NCBI RefSeq assembly: GCF_027270315.1
Contig: NZ_CP114413.1
Location: forward strand, 1,922,001-1,986,000
DNA from: Streptomyces cinnabarinus
GTDB taxonomy: Bacteria > Actinomycetota > Actinomycetes > Streptomycetales > Streptomycetaceae
Length of the DNA stretch: 64,000 nt
Reading direction: 5' to 3'
A model generated the notes under the pieces. That model worked only from the letters and a program-made list of their open reading frames with translations, was not told the DNA's origin and searched no databases. This document shows, piece by piece, positions 34,381 through 42,576 of this stretch. The first letter of the stretch is position 1, and every line of letters begins with the position of its first letter. A program made the translations under genes and the position numbers.

Positions 34381-34420
34381 GGGCCCGCCCTCTCCTCGAC
34401 ACCGAGGAGAGGGCGGGCCC
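34381..34420. terminator. Bidirectional terminator after gntP
   Basis: A perfect 17-bp stem (34381-34397 with 34404-34420, loop GACACC) is followed by TCTTGT, between gntP and the facing cytochrome b gene. Confidence 0.93.
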
Positions 34421-34428
34421 TCTTGTGC

Positions 34429-35049
34429 TCAGGGCCGCCACAGCGGATGCTCGCGCTCCGCCCACTCCCGGCTCACCGACCCCGTGCGCATGCCGCGGCG
34501 GGCCTCCGGGTCGGCCAGGGCCATGCCGATGTGTCCCGCCAGGACGATGCCGATGGTCAGGGCCAGCCAGTCGTGGACGAAGGTCGCGCTGGTGCGCCAC
34601 ACCAGCGGGGTGAGGTGGGTGAACCACATCAGCAGGCCGGTGCCGAGCATGACCAGCGTGGCGCCCGCGATCCAGGCCGCGTAGATCTTCTGGCCCGCGT
34701 TGAACTTCGCGGCGGGCCGGGCCCCCGGGCTCCGGTCACGGCGCCGGGCCGCGCGCAGCCAGCGCCGGTCGTGCGGGCCGAAGCGGTTGAGGTGACCGAG
34801 GTCGGCGCGCAGGGCGCGGGAGGCGAGACCGGCGAGGAGCGGGACGGGCAGGGCGAGGCCCGCCCATTCGTGGATGCGGACCATCAGCTCGCGCCGCCCG
34901 ACGAGTTCGGCGAGCTGGGGGACGTAGAGGCAGGCGGCGGTCGCCACGCAGGTGAGCATCAGCGCGGCCGTCGTGCGGTGGACCCACCTCGTCGCCCGGC
35001 CGAAGCGGCGGAGCCTCGTGGCGGGCGGGGCGTCAGCTCGTAGGCTCAT
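34429..35049 (-). CDS. Cytochrome b561/DUF4405-like membrane protein
   Basis: This 206-residue protein has four predicted membrane helices carrying histidines suited to bind haem b: WVHRTTAALML, MVRIHEWAGLAL, FVHDWLALTIGIVLAGHIG. It probably moves electrons between the quinone pool and the molybdoenzyme whose gene lies upstream, much as MsrQ serves MsrP. The ATG at 35049 overlaps the end of that gene by 17 bases, so the two are co-translated. The C-terminal tail is basic and cytoplasmic. Confidence 0.8.
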   Translation of the reverse strand: MSLRADAPPATRLRRFGRATRWVHRTTAALMLTCVATAACLYVPQLAELVGRRELMVRIHEWAGLALPVPLLAGLASRALRADLGHLNRFGPHDRRWLRAARRRDRSPGARPAAKFNAGQKIYAAWIAGATLVMLGTGLLMWFTHLTPLVWRTSATFVHDWLALTIGIVLAGHIGMALADPEARRGMRTGSVSREWAEREHPLWRP

Positions 35050-35758
35050 CGTCGCGTCCGTTCGAACGGCCGACCCAGGCGTCCACGTCGTAGCCGCGCT
35101 CCTCCCAGTAGCCCGGGCGGACGTCCTCGGTGACGGTGATGCCCGAGAGCCACTTGGCGGACTTGTAGAAGTACATGGGGGCCACGTAGAGGCGGGCCGG
35201 GCCGCCGTGGCTGTGGCCGAGGTCCTTGTCCTGCATGCGCAGGGCCACCAGGACGTCGGAGCGGCGGGCCTGGTCGAGGGTGAGGCTCTCGGTGTAGACG
35301 CCATCGAAGCAGGTGAAGCGCACCGCCCCGGCCGAGGGGCGCACTCCCGCGGCGTCCAGGAGCCGGGACAGGCGCACGCCCTCGAAGGGGGTGTCGGGGA
35401 CCCGCCAGCCGGTGACGCACTGGACGTCGCGGACCATGCGGGTCTGGGGCAGGGCGCGCAGCTCGGCGAGGGTGTACGACATCGGGCGCTCGACCAGGCC
35501 GTCGATGGTGAGGCGGTAGTTCTCCGCGTTCTTGCGCGGCACCGAGGAGGCGACCGAGTAGTAGCGGAAGCCGCCGCCGTTGGGGAGCAGGCCGGTCAGT
35601 CCGGTGGGGTCCTTCTCGGCGGCCCCGGCGAGGAAGGACTCAAGGCCCCGCTGGAGCACGGGCGCGGTGGCCACGCCGAGGGCGCCGAGGCCCAGGGTGC
35701 CGAGGAAGATACGGCGGCCGACCGGCGTCCCGCGTTCCTCGGGATGTTCGGAGTTCAC
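35033..35758 (-). CDS. Sulfite-oxidase-fold molybdopterin oxidoreductase
   Basis: This 241-residue exported molybdoenzyme has a twin-arginine signal, VGRRIFLGTLGLGAL (residues ~13-27). The molybdenum-ligating Cys lies in RDVQCVTGWRVPDTPFEGV, and the sulfite-oxidase-fold motifs FTCFDGVYTESLTL and HGGPARLYVAPMYFYKSAKW are present. It lacks the dimerisation domain of eukaryotic sulfite oxidase, as in YedY/MsrP-type enzymes. The substrate may be a sulfoxide or similar compound, but this is not shown. The GTG at 35758 is the only start that keeps the signal peptide and has a weak ribosome site. Confidence 0.86.
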   Translation of the reverse strand: MNSEHPEERGTPVGRRIFLGTLGLGALGVATAPVLQRGLESFLAGAAEKDPTGLTGLLPNGGGFRYYSVASSVPRKNAENYRLTIDGLVERPMSYTLAELRALPQTRMVRDVQCVTGWRVPDTPFEGVRLSRLLDAAGVRPSAGAVRFTCFDGVYTESLTLDQARRSDVLVALRMQDKDLGHSHGGPARLYVAPMYFYKSAKWLSGITVTEDVRPGYWEERGYDVDAWVGRSNGRDDEPTS

Positions 35759-35850
35759 CCATTCATTCGAGCACCCGCGACCCGGGATGGGCCAGGGGCT
35801 GCGGGTGCCCGTCAGATTTCCGTAATCCCGGTGCTCGGTCCCCGCGGACC

Positions 35851-37395
35851 TCAGTGCTCGGTCTCCGCCGCCTTCTCCAGCTGGAAGGCTTCGTTGCCGA
35901 GGCCGATGCGGGCGTGCGCCTCGGGGTTGCGGGCGCGCAGGACGAGTCCCTGGACCAGGCCGATGACCAGGGCGAGGGCGATGATGCCGGGCAGGATCCA
36001 GTTGAGCGAGGAGCCCGGTCCCGAGCCCACGAGGACGTCGAAGTCCTTCACCGTGTAGACGACGATGAACAGCGGCGCGACGGTGGCGAGCCCGGCGGCG
36101 GACAGCCGCCAGAACTGGGTGCCCGCGGCGCCCCGGCGGACGAAGAAGGCCACCACGGACACCGAGGCGATGGACATCAGCAGCGCGACGCCGAGCGCGC
36201 CGACGTTGCCCATCCAGGTGAACAGGTGCAGCACCGGCGCGGTCGGGTCGCCGGTGGGCTTGTCGTCGGCGAGCGCGAAGGCGGCCACGACGACCAGGGC
36301 GATGCCGGTCTGGAGCAGCGAGCCGGTGCCGGGGGCGCCGCTGGCGCTGGTGGTGCGGCCGAAGGCGGAGGGCAGCAGGCCCTCGCGGCCCATGGCGAAG
36401 GCGTAGCGGGCGACGACGTTGTGGAAGCTGACCATCGCGGCGAACATGCCGGTCACGAAGAGCACGTGCAGGACGTCGGTGAAGGTCTCCCCGAGCAGTC
36501 CCTCGGTGAGGAAGAACAGCAGTCCGGCGCTCTGTTCCTGGGCGGTGCCGACGACGGCGTCGGGGCCGGTGGCGACGGTGATCGCCCAGCAGGTGACGGT
36601 GTAGAAGACGGCGATGCCGCCGATGGCCAGGAACATCACGCGGGGCACGAGGACGTGCGGGCGGCTGGTCTCCTCGGCGTAGACGGGTGCCTGCTCGAAG
36701 CCGAGGAAGGCGGCGACGCAGAAGCACAGGGCGGTGCCGATGCCGGCGCCGCTGAGGGTGTCCGGGTTGAAGGCGTGCAGGGACAGGCCCTCGGGGCCGG
36801 GGTCGCCGAGGGCGGCCACGTCGAAGATGACGACGAGGGCCACCTCGATGAGGAGCAGGACGCCGAGCACGCGCGCGTTGAGGTCGATCTTCAGCCAGCC
36901 GAGCGCGCCGGTGAGCAGCACGGCCAGCAGCGCCGGGATCCACCAGGCGAGTTCGATCTCCAGGTAAGTGGCGAACAGGCCGGAGACCTCGAAGCCGAAG
37001 ATGCCGTAGATGCCGACCTGGAGGGCGTTGTAGGCGACGAGGGCGACCATGGCCGCGCCGGAGCCCGCGGTGCCGCCGAGGCCGCGGGAGATGTAGGCGT
37101 AGAAGGCTCCGGCGTTGTGGACGTGCCGGCTCATCTCGGCGTACCCGACGCTGAAGAGGGCGAGCACGACGCCGAGGATCACGAACAGCAGCGGCTGCCC
37201 GACGATGCCCATCACCCCGAACGTCGTGGGCATGACACCCGCGACGACCATGAGGGGGGCCGTCGCGGCCAGCACCGACAGCAGCAGCCCTGTCGTCCCG
37301 AGCCGGTCGGCGCGCAGGGCGCGGTCCTGGCCCTTGAAGGTGCTGATGCCGCCGTCGGCGGGGGGACTGCTCGTTCTCGAACTGCCCGTCGTCAT
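35851..37395 (-). CDS. APC-family amino acid permease
   Basis: This 514-residue membrane transporter has about 12 transmembrane segments. The N-terminal APC signature PLMVVAGVMPTTFGVMGIVG is followed by NAGAFYAYISRGLGGTAGSG and FLGFEQAPVYAEETSRPHV, where an acidic residue in helix 6 is expected. It probably imports an amino acid or amine. The ATG at 37395 follows AAAGGA. A 71-base gap with an 11-bp tandem repeat separates it from the TPR-like gene upstream, so the two may be cotranscribed. Confidence 0.88.
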   Translation of the reverse strand: MTTGSSRTSSPPADGGISTFKGQDRALRADRLGTTGLLLSVLAATAPLMVVAGVMPTTFGVMGIVGQPLLFVILGVVLALFSVGYAEMSRHVHNAGAFYAYISRGLGGTAGSGAAMVALVAYNALQVGIYGIFGFEVSGLFATYLEIELAWWIPALLAVLLTGALGWLKIDLNARVLGVLLLIEVALVVIFDVAALGDPGPEGLSLHAFNPDTLSGAGIGTALCFCVAAFLGFEQAPVYAEETSRPHVLVPRVMFLAIGGIAVFYTVTCWAITVATGPDAVVGTAQEQSAGLLFFLTEGLLGETFTDVLHVLFVTGMFAAMVSFHNVVARYAFAMGREGLLPSAFGRTTSASGAPGTGSLLQTGIALVVVAAFALADDKPTGDPTAPVLHLFTWMGNVGALGVALLMSIASVSVVAFFVRRGAAGTQFWRLSAAGLATVAPLFIVVYTVKDFDVLVGSGPGSSLNWILPGIIALALVIGLVQGLVLRARNPEAHARIGLGNEAFQLEKAAETEH

Positions 37396-37425
37396 CGCGG
37401 GTGGTCCTTTCGGGGGTGTTCGGAG

Positions 37426-37455
37426 GTCTTCGGGTCTTCTTCGGGTCTTCTTCGG
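37426..37455. repeat. Short tandem repeat of an 11-mer
   Basis: GTCTTCTTCGG is repeated twice (37434-37444, 37445-37455) after a partial copy at 37426-37433. It lies in the leader of the permease gene. Slippage here could vary spacing but does not touch a reading frame. Confidence 0.7.
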
Positions 37456-37465
37456 GGGTGGCGCT

Positions 37466-38416
37466 TCACACCGTGCCGAGCGCGCTGTCGCGGGCGGCAC
37501 GGAAGGCGGGGTAGGGATCGCGGTCCGGGTAGGACCAGGGCGCGGGGGTGACGTGCTCGCCGATGCGGTGGAAGAGGGCGGCGGCCTCGGCGCCGCGGCC
37601 CTCGCAGTACTTGGCGTGGGCGAGGAAGTTCAGGTCCACCAGGCGCCGGGGGTGGCCCTCGTGCTCCCACTCCAGCCACCAGTCGAAGGCGGCCTTCATC
37701 ACCTGGCGGGCCCGGCGGCCGATCCAGTGCCCGGAGGCGGCCGGGTCGGGGGGCTCGTGTCCGGCGGCGGCCAGCACCCGGTAGCGCTCGGCGTGCGCGA
37801 TCACCGGGAGGATCGCGAGCGGGGAGTCCGCGGGGGCCCGCTCGGCGGCGCCGTTGGCGAAGTCGTAGACCTCGTGCAGCGGGTCCGGGCCGACGGCGGC
37901 GTGGCGTTCGGCGAGCCGGGCGACCATCAGATGGTGGGCGTGATGGTGGTCGGGGTGCCGGTGGCGGACCTCCTCGAAGAGCTTCAGCGCCTCGTCCTCG
38001 GTGCCCGTGCCGCGGGTGAGCATGAGCAGGCCGAGCCAGGGGGTGGGGTCGGCCGGGGCGTGCGCGGCGGCCGCATGGCAGGCGTCGCGGGCCCGGTCCG
38101 GCTTCTCCTTGCCGCGCAGGGCGCGCCGCACCTGGGCGAGGGCCAGCAGGACGCGGGCGTCGGCGGACTCGGGTTCGGCGAGCAGCCACTCCCGGGCCCA
38201 GGGGGCGCTGTAGGGCTCCTGGGAGAGCACGGCGACCCGGTGTCCGCGGCAGTCCCAGTCGTCGCCGGTGCGATTGAGCAGCGAGCGGGCGCTCTGCCAC
38301 CGGCCCTGGGCCAACGCCGCGCGGGCGGCGGTGAGTTCGAGATCGTCGAGGGCACCGTCCAGGGTCTGGGCCGCGCGCTTGCGGCCACGACCGAGGGGTG
38401 GCGGGGGTGGAGACAC
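37466..38416 (-). CDS. TPR-like helical protein of unknown function
   Basis: This 316-residue, all-helical protein has repeating Ala/Leu/Arg patterns such as ARAALAQGRWQSARSLLNR, DARVLLALAQVRRALRG and PTPWLGLLMLTRGTGTEDEA. These resemble degenerate tetratricopeptide repeats, which bind other proteins. Residues ~210-245 are Trp-rich (KAAFDWWLEWEHEGHPRRL). No signal peptide is seen. The GTG at 38416 has GAGGA about 11 bases upstream. It lies directly upstream of the permease gene. I do not recognise a specific family. Confidence 0.6.
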   Translation of the reverse strand: MSPPPPPLGRGRKRAAQTLDGALDDLELTAARAALAQGRWQSARSLLNRTGDDWDCRGHRVAVLSQEPYSAPWAREWLLAEPESADARVLLALAQVRRALRGKEKPDRARDACHAAAAHAPADPTPWLGLLMLTRGTGTEDEALKLFEEVRHRHPDHHHAHHLMVARLAERHAAVGPDPLHEVYDFANGAAERAPADSPLAILPVIAHAERYRVLAAAGHEPPDPAASGHWIGRRARQVMKAAFDWWLEWEHEGHPRRLVDLNFLAHAKYCEGRGAEAAALFHRIGEHVTPAPWSYPDRDPYPAFRAARDSALGTV

Positions 38417-38789
38417 CTCGGGAACATCCTCACGCAGATCGTTGTGCTCGCTCAGTCACTGCGGGTCTACTGTTGAATTCGGTTTGCCATCGAGCGATCA
38501 CGCACAGCCAACCCCCAGCCAACACTTCACGTCAAGGGCCGCAGGCGCGTTACACGCGTCAACTTGTGTGACTGGTGGGGTAGTTGTGAAGAGTTCGGAG
38601 GAGCTTTTGCCCGGGATTGGACCGTACCTGTGGCGTTCGTCATAGCGGTTCCCTCACCTGGCGCGGACCATGGCGTGAAGCCCATCGCCCCTCCAAACCT
38701 CCCAGGGGCGCTCCGGTCCCCGGGCCGCTAGAGTCGGCCCTTACGCAGTACGCACCCCGAGCCCCGGCCCAACGATCGAGGAACGTCGC
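38417..38789. other. 373-base region with one very short possible gene
   Basis: No conventional gene is present. The stretch has an imperfect inverted repeat GTTACAC-N10-GTGTGAC near 38548-38573. A 19-codon frame (38586-38645) preceded by GGTGGGG follows. A GAGGAA ribosome site for the next gene is at its end. The divergent genes on both sides must have their promoters here. Confidence 0.4.
38586..38645 (+). CDS. Possible 19-residue peptide
   Basis: GTG at 38586 is preceded by GGTGGGG at good spacing and encodes a 19-residue peptide ending in PGIGPYLWRSS, with a hydrophobic/aromatic end. It could be a leader peptide or a small secreted or modified peptide. No processing enzyme is adjacent. 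Evidence is only the ribosome site and composition, so confidence is low. Confidence 0.22.
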   Translation: MKSSEELLPGIGPYLWRSS

Positions 38790-39683
38790 GTGTCGCTTCA
38801 GGTTCTGATACTCGCCGTGTGCGCCGCCTGCTGCCTGGGCTTCGGATTCGTCCTCCAGCAGAACGCGGCCCAGAAGGCGCCCCTCAGCGACTTTCTCTCC
38901 CCCAGGATCCTGCTGGACCTGGTGAAGGTGCCGCGCTGGCTCGGCGGTATCGGCCTGATGGTGGCCGGCATGGTGCTGGGCGCCATCGCGCTCGGCCAGG
39001 GACAGCTGTCCCTGGTGGAACCCCTGCTCGCGACCAATCTGCTGTTCGCCATGGCGCTGTCCCGGCGCCAGACCCGGCAGCCGCTCGGCCGCCAGGGCTG
39101 GACCGGGCTGCTGCTGCTCGCGGGCGGGGTGACCGCGTTCATCGTGGCCGGTGAGCCGACCGGCGGCAGCGCACTCAGCGACCCGTTCAGGCAGTGGCTG
39201 ATCATCGGTGTCATGGTCGGCACGGCCGTGTTCCTCACCGGCTACGCCAAGCGCTCCCGGCTGAGCGGGGGCCCGGTGCTCCTCGCCACCGCCGCCGGTC
39301 TCCTCTACGGCGTCCAGGACGCCCTCACCCGGGTCACCGGCGAGCGCTTCGCCGAGGGCGGCCTGGTCGAGGTGTTCACCGGCTGGCAGCCGTACGCCGT
39401 GCTGGCGCTCGGGGTGACCGGTCTGGTGCTGGTGCAGAGCGCGTTCGAGACCGCGTCGCTGCGGATGTCGCTGCCCGCCCTGACCGCGGCCCAGCCGCTG
39501 GCCGGGATCGCCTGCGGGGTCGGCTTCCTCGGCGACCGGCTGCGCACCGACGCCGGAGCCCTGGCCTGGGAGTTCGCCGGGCTCGCCGCGATCGTGGTGG
39601 GCATCGTCCTGCTCGGCCTGCACCCGGCGATGCCGAGCGGCGCGCCGGTCCGCGAACCGGCGCGCAAGCTCCAGCCGAGCTGA
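38790..39683 (+). CDS. DMT-superfamily (EamA/NIPA-like) membrane protein
   Basis: This 297-residue protein has about 9-10 hydrophobic segments. The N-terminal CLGFGFVLQQNAAQKAP and the pairs SLVEPLLATNLLFAMALS and LSMSLPALTAAQPLAGI-type stretch are typical of DMT-type transporters of the DUF-type found in actinobacteria. The substrate is unknown. The GTG at 38790 follows GAGGAA. It stands as a single gene; the NUDIX gene starts 34 bases after its stop and may be cotranscribed. Confidence 0.75.
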   Translation: MSLQVLILAVCAACCLGFGFVLQQNAAQKAPLSDFLSPRILLDLVKVPRWLGGIGLMVAGMVLGAIALGQGQLSLVEPLLATNLLFAMALSRRQTRQPLGRQGWTGLLLLAGGVTAFIVAGEPTGGSALSDPFRQWLIIGVMVGTAVFLTGYAKRSRLSGGPVLLATAAGLLYGVQDALTRVTGERFAEGGLVEVFTGWQPYAVLALGVTGLVLVQSAFETASLRMSLPALTAAQPLAGIACGVGFLGDRLRTDAGALAWEFAGLAAIVVGIVLLGLHPAMPSGAPVREPARKLQPS

Positions 39684-39717
39684 CCCCCGGGGCCCGGGCC
39701 CTGCTTGGATGGGCCCC

Positions 39718-40242
39718 ATGAGCGCAGCTGACGAGATCCTCGACATCGTCGACGAGAACGACCAGGTCATCGGGCAGGCCCCGCGCGGGCGCGTCTACGC
39801 CGAGGGCCTGCGCCACCGGTGCGTGTTCATCCAGGCCCGGGACGCCGAGGGCCGCCTCTTCGTCCATCGCCGCACCCCGACCAAGCTGGTCTTCCCGTCG
39901 CTGTACGACATGTTCGTCGGCGGCGTCGTCGGCGCGGGCGAGCCCTACGAACTGGCGGCCCTGCGGGAGGCCGAGGAGGAACTCGGGGTCTCGGGGCTGC
40001 CGCAGCCGGAGTTCCTCTTCAAGTTCCGCTACGAGGACGGCGCCGGGCACAGCTGGTGGTCGGCCGTGTACGAGGTGCGCTGCGAGCTGCCGGTCAGCCC
40101 GCAGGTGGAGGAGGTGGCCTGGCACGCCTTCCTGCCGGAGGAGGAGGTCGTCGCCCGCCTCGCCGACTGGGAGTGGGTGCCGGACGGGCTCGACGCCTAC
40201 CACCGGCTCCGGGCGCACCGGGCCGCTGAGGGCTCCCGGTAG
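39718..40242 (+). CDS. NUDIX hydrolase
   Basis: This 174-residue hydrolase has a perfect Nudix box (GX5EX7REUXEEXGU) in GGVVGAGEPYELAALREAEEELGV-type sequence at residues ~66-89. The N-terminal DEILDIVDENDQVIGQ and RHRCVFIQARDAEGRLFVHRR resemble the YfcD/isopentenyl-diphosphate-isomerase-like branch. It probably hydrolyses a nucleoside diphosphate-linked compound. Two ATG codons (39709, 39718) are possible; the second is chosen on homologue length recalled from memory. The DUF202 gene follows by 10 bases. Confidence 0.87.
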   Translation: MSAADEILDIVDENDQVIGQAPRGRVYAEGLRHRCVFIQARDAEGRLFVHRRTPTKLVFPSLYDMFVGGVVGAGEPYELAALREAEEELGVSGLPQPEFLFKFRYEDGAGHSWWSAVYEVRCELPVSPQVEEVAWHAFLPEEEVVARLADWEWVPDGLDAYHRLRAHRAAEGSR

Positions 40243-40252
40243 GGTCCGGGGC

Positions 40253-40645
40253 GTGATCGAATTCGTACGGAACGTCCGGCTGTGGTTCGCGCCCGAGGAG
40301 GTCCGCCGGGAGGGCGGGACGCCGGACTACCGGTTCTCGCTGGCCAATGAGCGCACCTTCCTGGCCTGGCTGCGCACCGCGCTGGCGCTGATCGGCGGCG
40401 GTTTCGCGGTGGACCAGTTCCTGCCGGACCTGCGCTGGGGCTGGCGGGTCGGGCTCGCCCTCGCGCTGCTCGCGGCGGGCGTGCTGTGTTCCCTGCGCGC
40501 GGTCAACCACTGGGTGCGGTGCGAACAGGCGATGCGCCGAGGCGAGGATCTGCCGGTCTCCCGGTTCCCTGCGCTGCTGAGCGTGGTGGTCGCGGTGGTG
40601 GCCCTGGCGATGGTCGTGGTCGTGCTCGTCGGGTGGGAGGGGTGA
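40253..40645 (+). CDS. DUF202 (YidH-like) membrane protein
   Basis: This 130-residue protein has an amphipathic N-terminus (MIEFVRNVRLWFAPEEVRRE) and the DUF202 core SLANERTFLAWLRTALALIGGG (residues ~26-47), with three membrane segments in total. Function is unknown; bacterial relatives resemble a domain of the fungal vacuolar VTC complex. The GTG at 40253 overlaps no gene but is only 10 bases after the NUDIX stop. It overlaps the next DUF202 gene by 4 bases. Confidence 0.83.
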   Translation: MIEFVRNVRLWFAPEEVRREGGTPDYRFSLANERTFLAWLRTALALIGGGFAVDQFLPDLRWGWRVGLALALLAAGVLCSLRAVNHWVRCEQAMRRGEDLPVSRFPALLSVVVAVVALAMVVVVLVGWEG

Positions 40646-40959
40646 GCGCGGAGCCGGTGCGGGACCCCGGGCTCCAGCCCGAACGGACCCGGCTCGCCTG
40701 GCGCCGTACGACGCTGGCAGGCACCGTGGCCGCGGTGCTGGCCGGGCGGGCGGCGCTGCACGCCGGGGTCTCGGCGCCCCGGATCGTCGTGTGCGCGCTG
40801 TGCGGCCTGCTGTGGCTGGGCTTCCTCGCGATCGCCAACCGCCGTATCCACACCCTGGCCGCGAGCCCGGAGCCGAGGGCCCTCGCGCCCCGGCACGCGA
40901 CGGCGGCGGTGCTGTGCACGGTGGGTCTTGCGGTGTGCGGGGCGGTGCTGGTTCTTTAG
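40642..40959 (+). CDS. Second DUF202 membrane protein
   Basis: This 105-residue protein has the truncated DUF202 start GLQPERTRLAWRRTTLAGTVAAVL (residues 10-33) and three membrane helices. It begins on a GTG that overlaps the stop of the previous DUF202 gene (GTGA), so the two are almost certainly made together, possibly as a heteromer. Such tandem DUF202 pairs are common in actinobacteria. No ligand motif beyond the conserved ERTRLAWRR is visible. Confidence 0.82.
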   Translation: MSAEPVRDPGLQPERTRLAWRRTTLAGTVAAVLAGRAALHAGVSAPRIVVCALCGLLWLGFLAIANRRIHTLAASPEPRALAPRHATAAVLCTVGLAVCGAVLVL

Positions 40960-41096
40960 CCGGTCCCGCGGGGCAGCGGGGCGGCGGGGCAACGGGGCAG
41001 CGGGCGCCACGGAGGGTGAATCGCCGGATATGTACCATTCGCATGGCAGCCTGTCCGTCGTCATCACCCCGCCCGACGAAGACGAAGGTGAGCACC

Positions 41097-41393
41097 ATGA
41101 CCACCCTGCACACGGAACACGCCTCCCACGCCCACACCCACGGACCCGACTGCGGACACACCGAGGTGCCGCACGGCGACCACGTCGACTACGCGCACGG
41201 CGGGCATCTGCACCGTGAGCACGGCGGGCACTGGGACGAATGCGAACCGGGGGGCCATCTCACCCACGAGGGCCACGACCACCAGCACGGCGAGGACTGC
41301 GGACACGAGAGCGTGCTGCACGGGGACCACGTCGACTATCTGCACGACGGCCACCGGCACGCGGCCCACGCCGGACACTGGGACGACCACTGA
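41097..41393 (+). CDS. Histidine-rich protein with two tandem repeats
   Basis: This 98-residue protein contains 27 His, a few Cys and many Asp/Gly. It is built from two similar units, each starting DCGH, continuing with HGDHVDY and a His-spaced segment, and ending GHWD. The pattern fits zinc, nickel or copper binding, as a metal buffer or chaperone. No signal peptide or membrane segment is seen. The ATG at 41097 follows AAGGTGA. It lies 137 bases after the DUF202 pair and is closed by a terminator, so it is likely its own unit. I found no Zur-like operator nearby. Confidence 0.75.
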   Translation: MTTLHTEHASHAHTHGPDCGHTEVPHGDHVDYAHGGHLHREHGGHWDECEPGGHLTHEGHDHQHGEDCGHESVLHGDHVDYLHDGHRHAAHAGHWDDH

Positions 41394-41410
41394 CGGCCGG
41401 AAGAACCCGC

Positions 41411-41447
41411 CCGACAGCTCCTCACTCCCCATGCGAGGAGCTGTCGG
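41411..41447 (+). terminator. Terminator after the histidine-rich gene
   Basis: CCGACAGCTCCTC (41411-41423) pairs perfectly with GAGGAGCTGTCGG (41435-41447), a 13-bp stem with an 11-base loop and no strong U-run. Confidence 0.8.
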
Positions 41448-41482
41448 CCTATCGTGGCTCCGATCACGTTGGGCTCGCGCAC

Positions 41483-41511
41483 TGGACGACATACCGACCG
41501 GTCGGCATCAT
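41483..41511 (+). promoter_or_regulatory. Promoter and TetR operator of the APH-acyl-CoA dehydrogenase operon
   Basis: TGGACG (41483-41488) and CATCAT (41506-41511) lie 17 bases apart, and the spacer is filled by 41490-41509, an 18/20 match to the palindrome CATACCGACCGGTCGGTATG. The 13-base core CATACCGACCGGT recurs, inverted, upstream of the SDR gene at 46876-46888. The TetR gene between them is the likely binder. Confidence 0.75.
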
Positions 41512-41547
41512 TGGTCGGGTCCCGTTCACCTGCCCGTAGGAGCTTCG

Positions 41548-42570
41548 ATGAGCCCCGACCACCCGCCCGGACTCGATCTCGACCGGCTGCGCGCCCTGCT
41601 GGACCGTGAGCACCCCGGACTGGTGCACGGCCCGCTGACCGGCCGGCTGATCGAGGGTGGACGGTCGAACCTCACCTACTCCGTCTCCGACGGCACCGCC
41701 CGCTGGGTCGTACGACGGCCTCCGCTCGGCCATGTCCTCGCCACCGCGCACGACATGAAGCGCGAGCACCGGGTGATCAGCGCGCTGCACCCGACGCGGG
41801 TGCCGGTGCCGAAGCCGGTGCTGCTGTGCGAGGACGAGGAGGTGCTCGGGGCGCCCTTCTACGTGATGGAGTTCGTCGAGGGCACCCCGTACCGCACCGC
41901 CGACCAGCTGGTCCCGCTCGGCCCGGAGCGCACCCGCCAGGCGGTGCTGTCGCTGGTGGACACCCTCGTCGAGCTGCACGCGGTCGACCCCGCCGAGGTG
42001 GGCCTGGCCGACTTCGGCCGCCCGGAGGGCTTCCTGGACCGCCAGCTGCGGCGCTGGGGCAAGCAGCTGGACGCCTCCCGCAACCGTGAGCTGGCCGGCA
42101 TCGACGAACTGCACGCGACCCTCGGCCGACGGCTGCCGGTCTCCCCCACGCCGACGGTGATCCACGGCGACTACCGGCTGGACAACGTCCTGATCGGGAG
42201 CGACGACGAGATCAAGGCCGTCCTCGACTGGGAGATGTCGACCCTCGGCGACCCGCTCACCGACCTCGGCCTGCTGGTCATGTACAGCCTGCCGCTCGGG
42301 ATGCCCCACTCCCCCGTCTCCACCACCGCCGAGGCGCCGGGTCACCCCGATCCGGCCGAACTGATCGAACGGTACGCCGCGCGCTCGGGGCGCGACGTCT
42401 CCGCGGTCTCCTGGTACACGGCGTTCGCCTGGTTCAAGCTCGCCGTGATCCTGGAGGGCATCCACTACCGCTACACGCTGGGCCAGACGGTCGGACGCGG
42501 TTTCGACCGCATCGGCGAGCTGGTGCCGGTCTTCATCGAGCACGGTCTGACCACTCTTCAGGAAGGCTGA
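41548..42570 (+). CDS. APH-like kinase of the ACAD10/ACAD11/LvaA type
   Basis: This 340-residue aminoglycoside-phosphotransferase-fold kinase has the catalytic HGDYRLDN at residues ~209-216 and the metal-binding DWEMSTLGDPLTDLG soon after, a signature shared with the kinase domain of mammalian ACAD10/11 and LvaA. In those systems the kinase phosphorylates a 4-hydroxyacyl-CoA. The gene is followed six bases later by an acyl-CoA dehydrogenase, as in the animal fusion and in the lva operon. The ATG at 41548 follows TAGGAG. The substrate is inferred, not shown. Confidence 0.85.
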   Translation: MSPDHPPGLDLDRLRALLDREHPGLVHGPLTGRLIEGGRSNLTYSVSDGTARWVVRRPPLGHVLATAHDMKREHRVISALHPTRVPVPKPVLLCEDEEVLGAPFYVMEFVEGTPYRTADQLVPLGPERTRQAVLSLVDTLVELHAVDPAEVGLADFGRPEGFLDRQLRRWGKQLDASRNRELAGIDELHATLGRRLPVSPTPTVIHGDYRLDNVLIGSDDEIKAVLDWEMSTLGDPLTDLGLLVMYSLPLGMPHSPVSTTAEAPGHPDPAELIERYAARSGRDVSAVSWYTAFAWFKLAVILEGIHYRYTLGQTVGRGFDRIGELVPVFIEHGLTTLQEG

Positions 42571-42576
42571 CGGGAC

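Noticed and set aside
41030..41047. CCAT-TCGC-ATGG as a metal-regulator operator before the His-rich gene
   Set aside because: The arms are only four bases and match no metal-regulator consensus I know.
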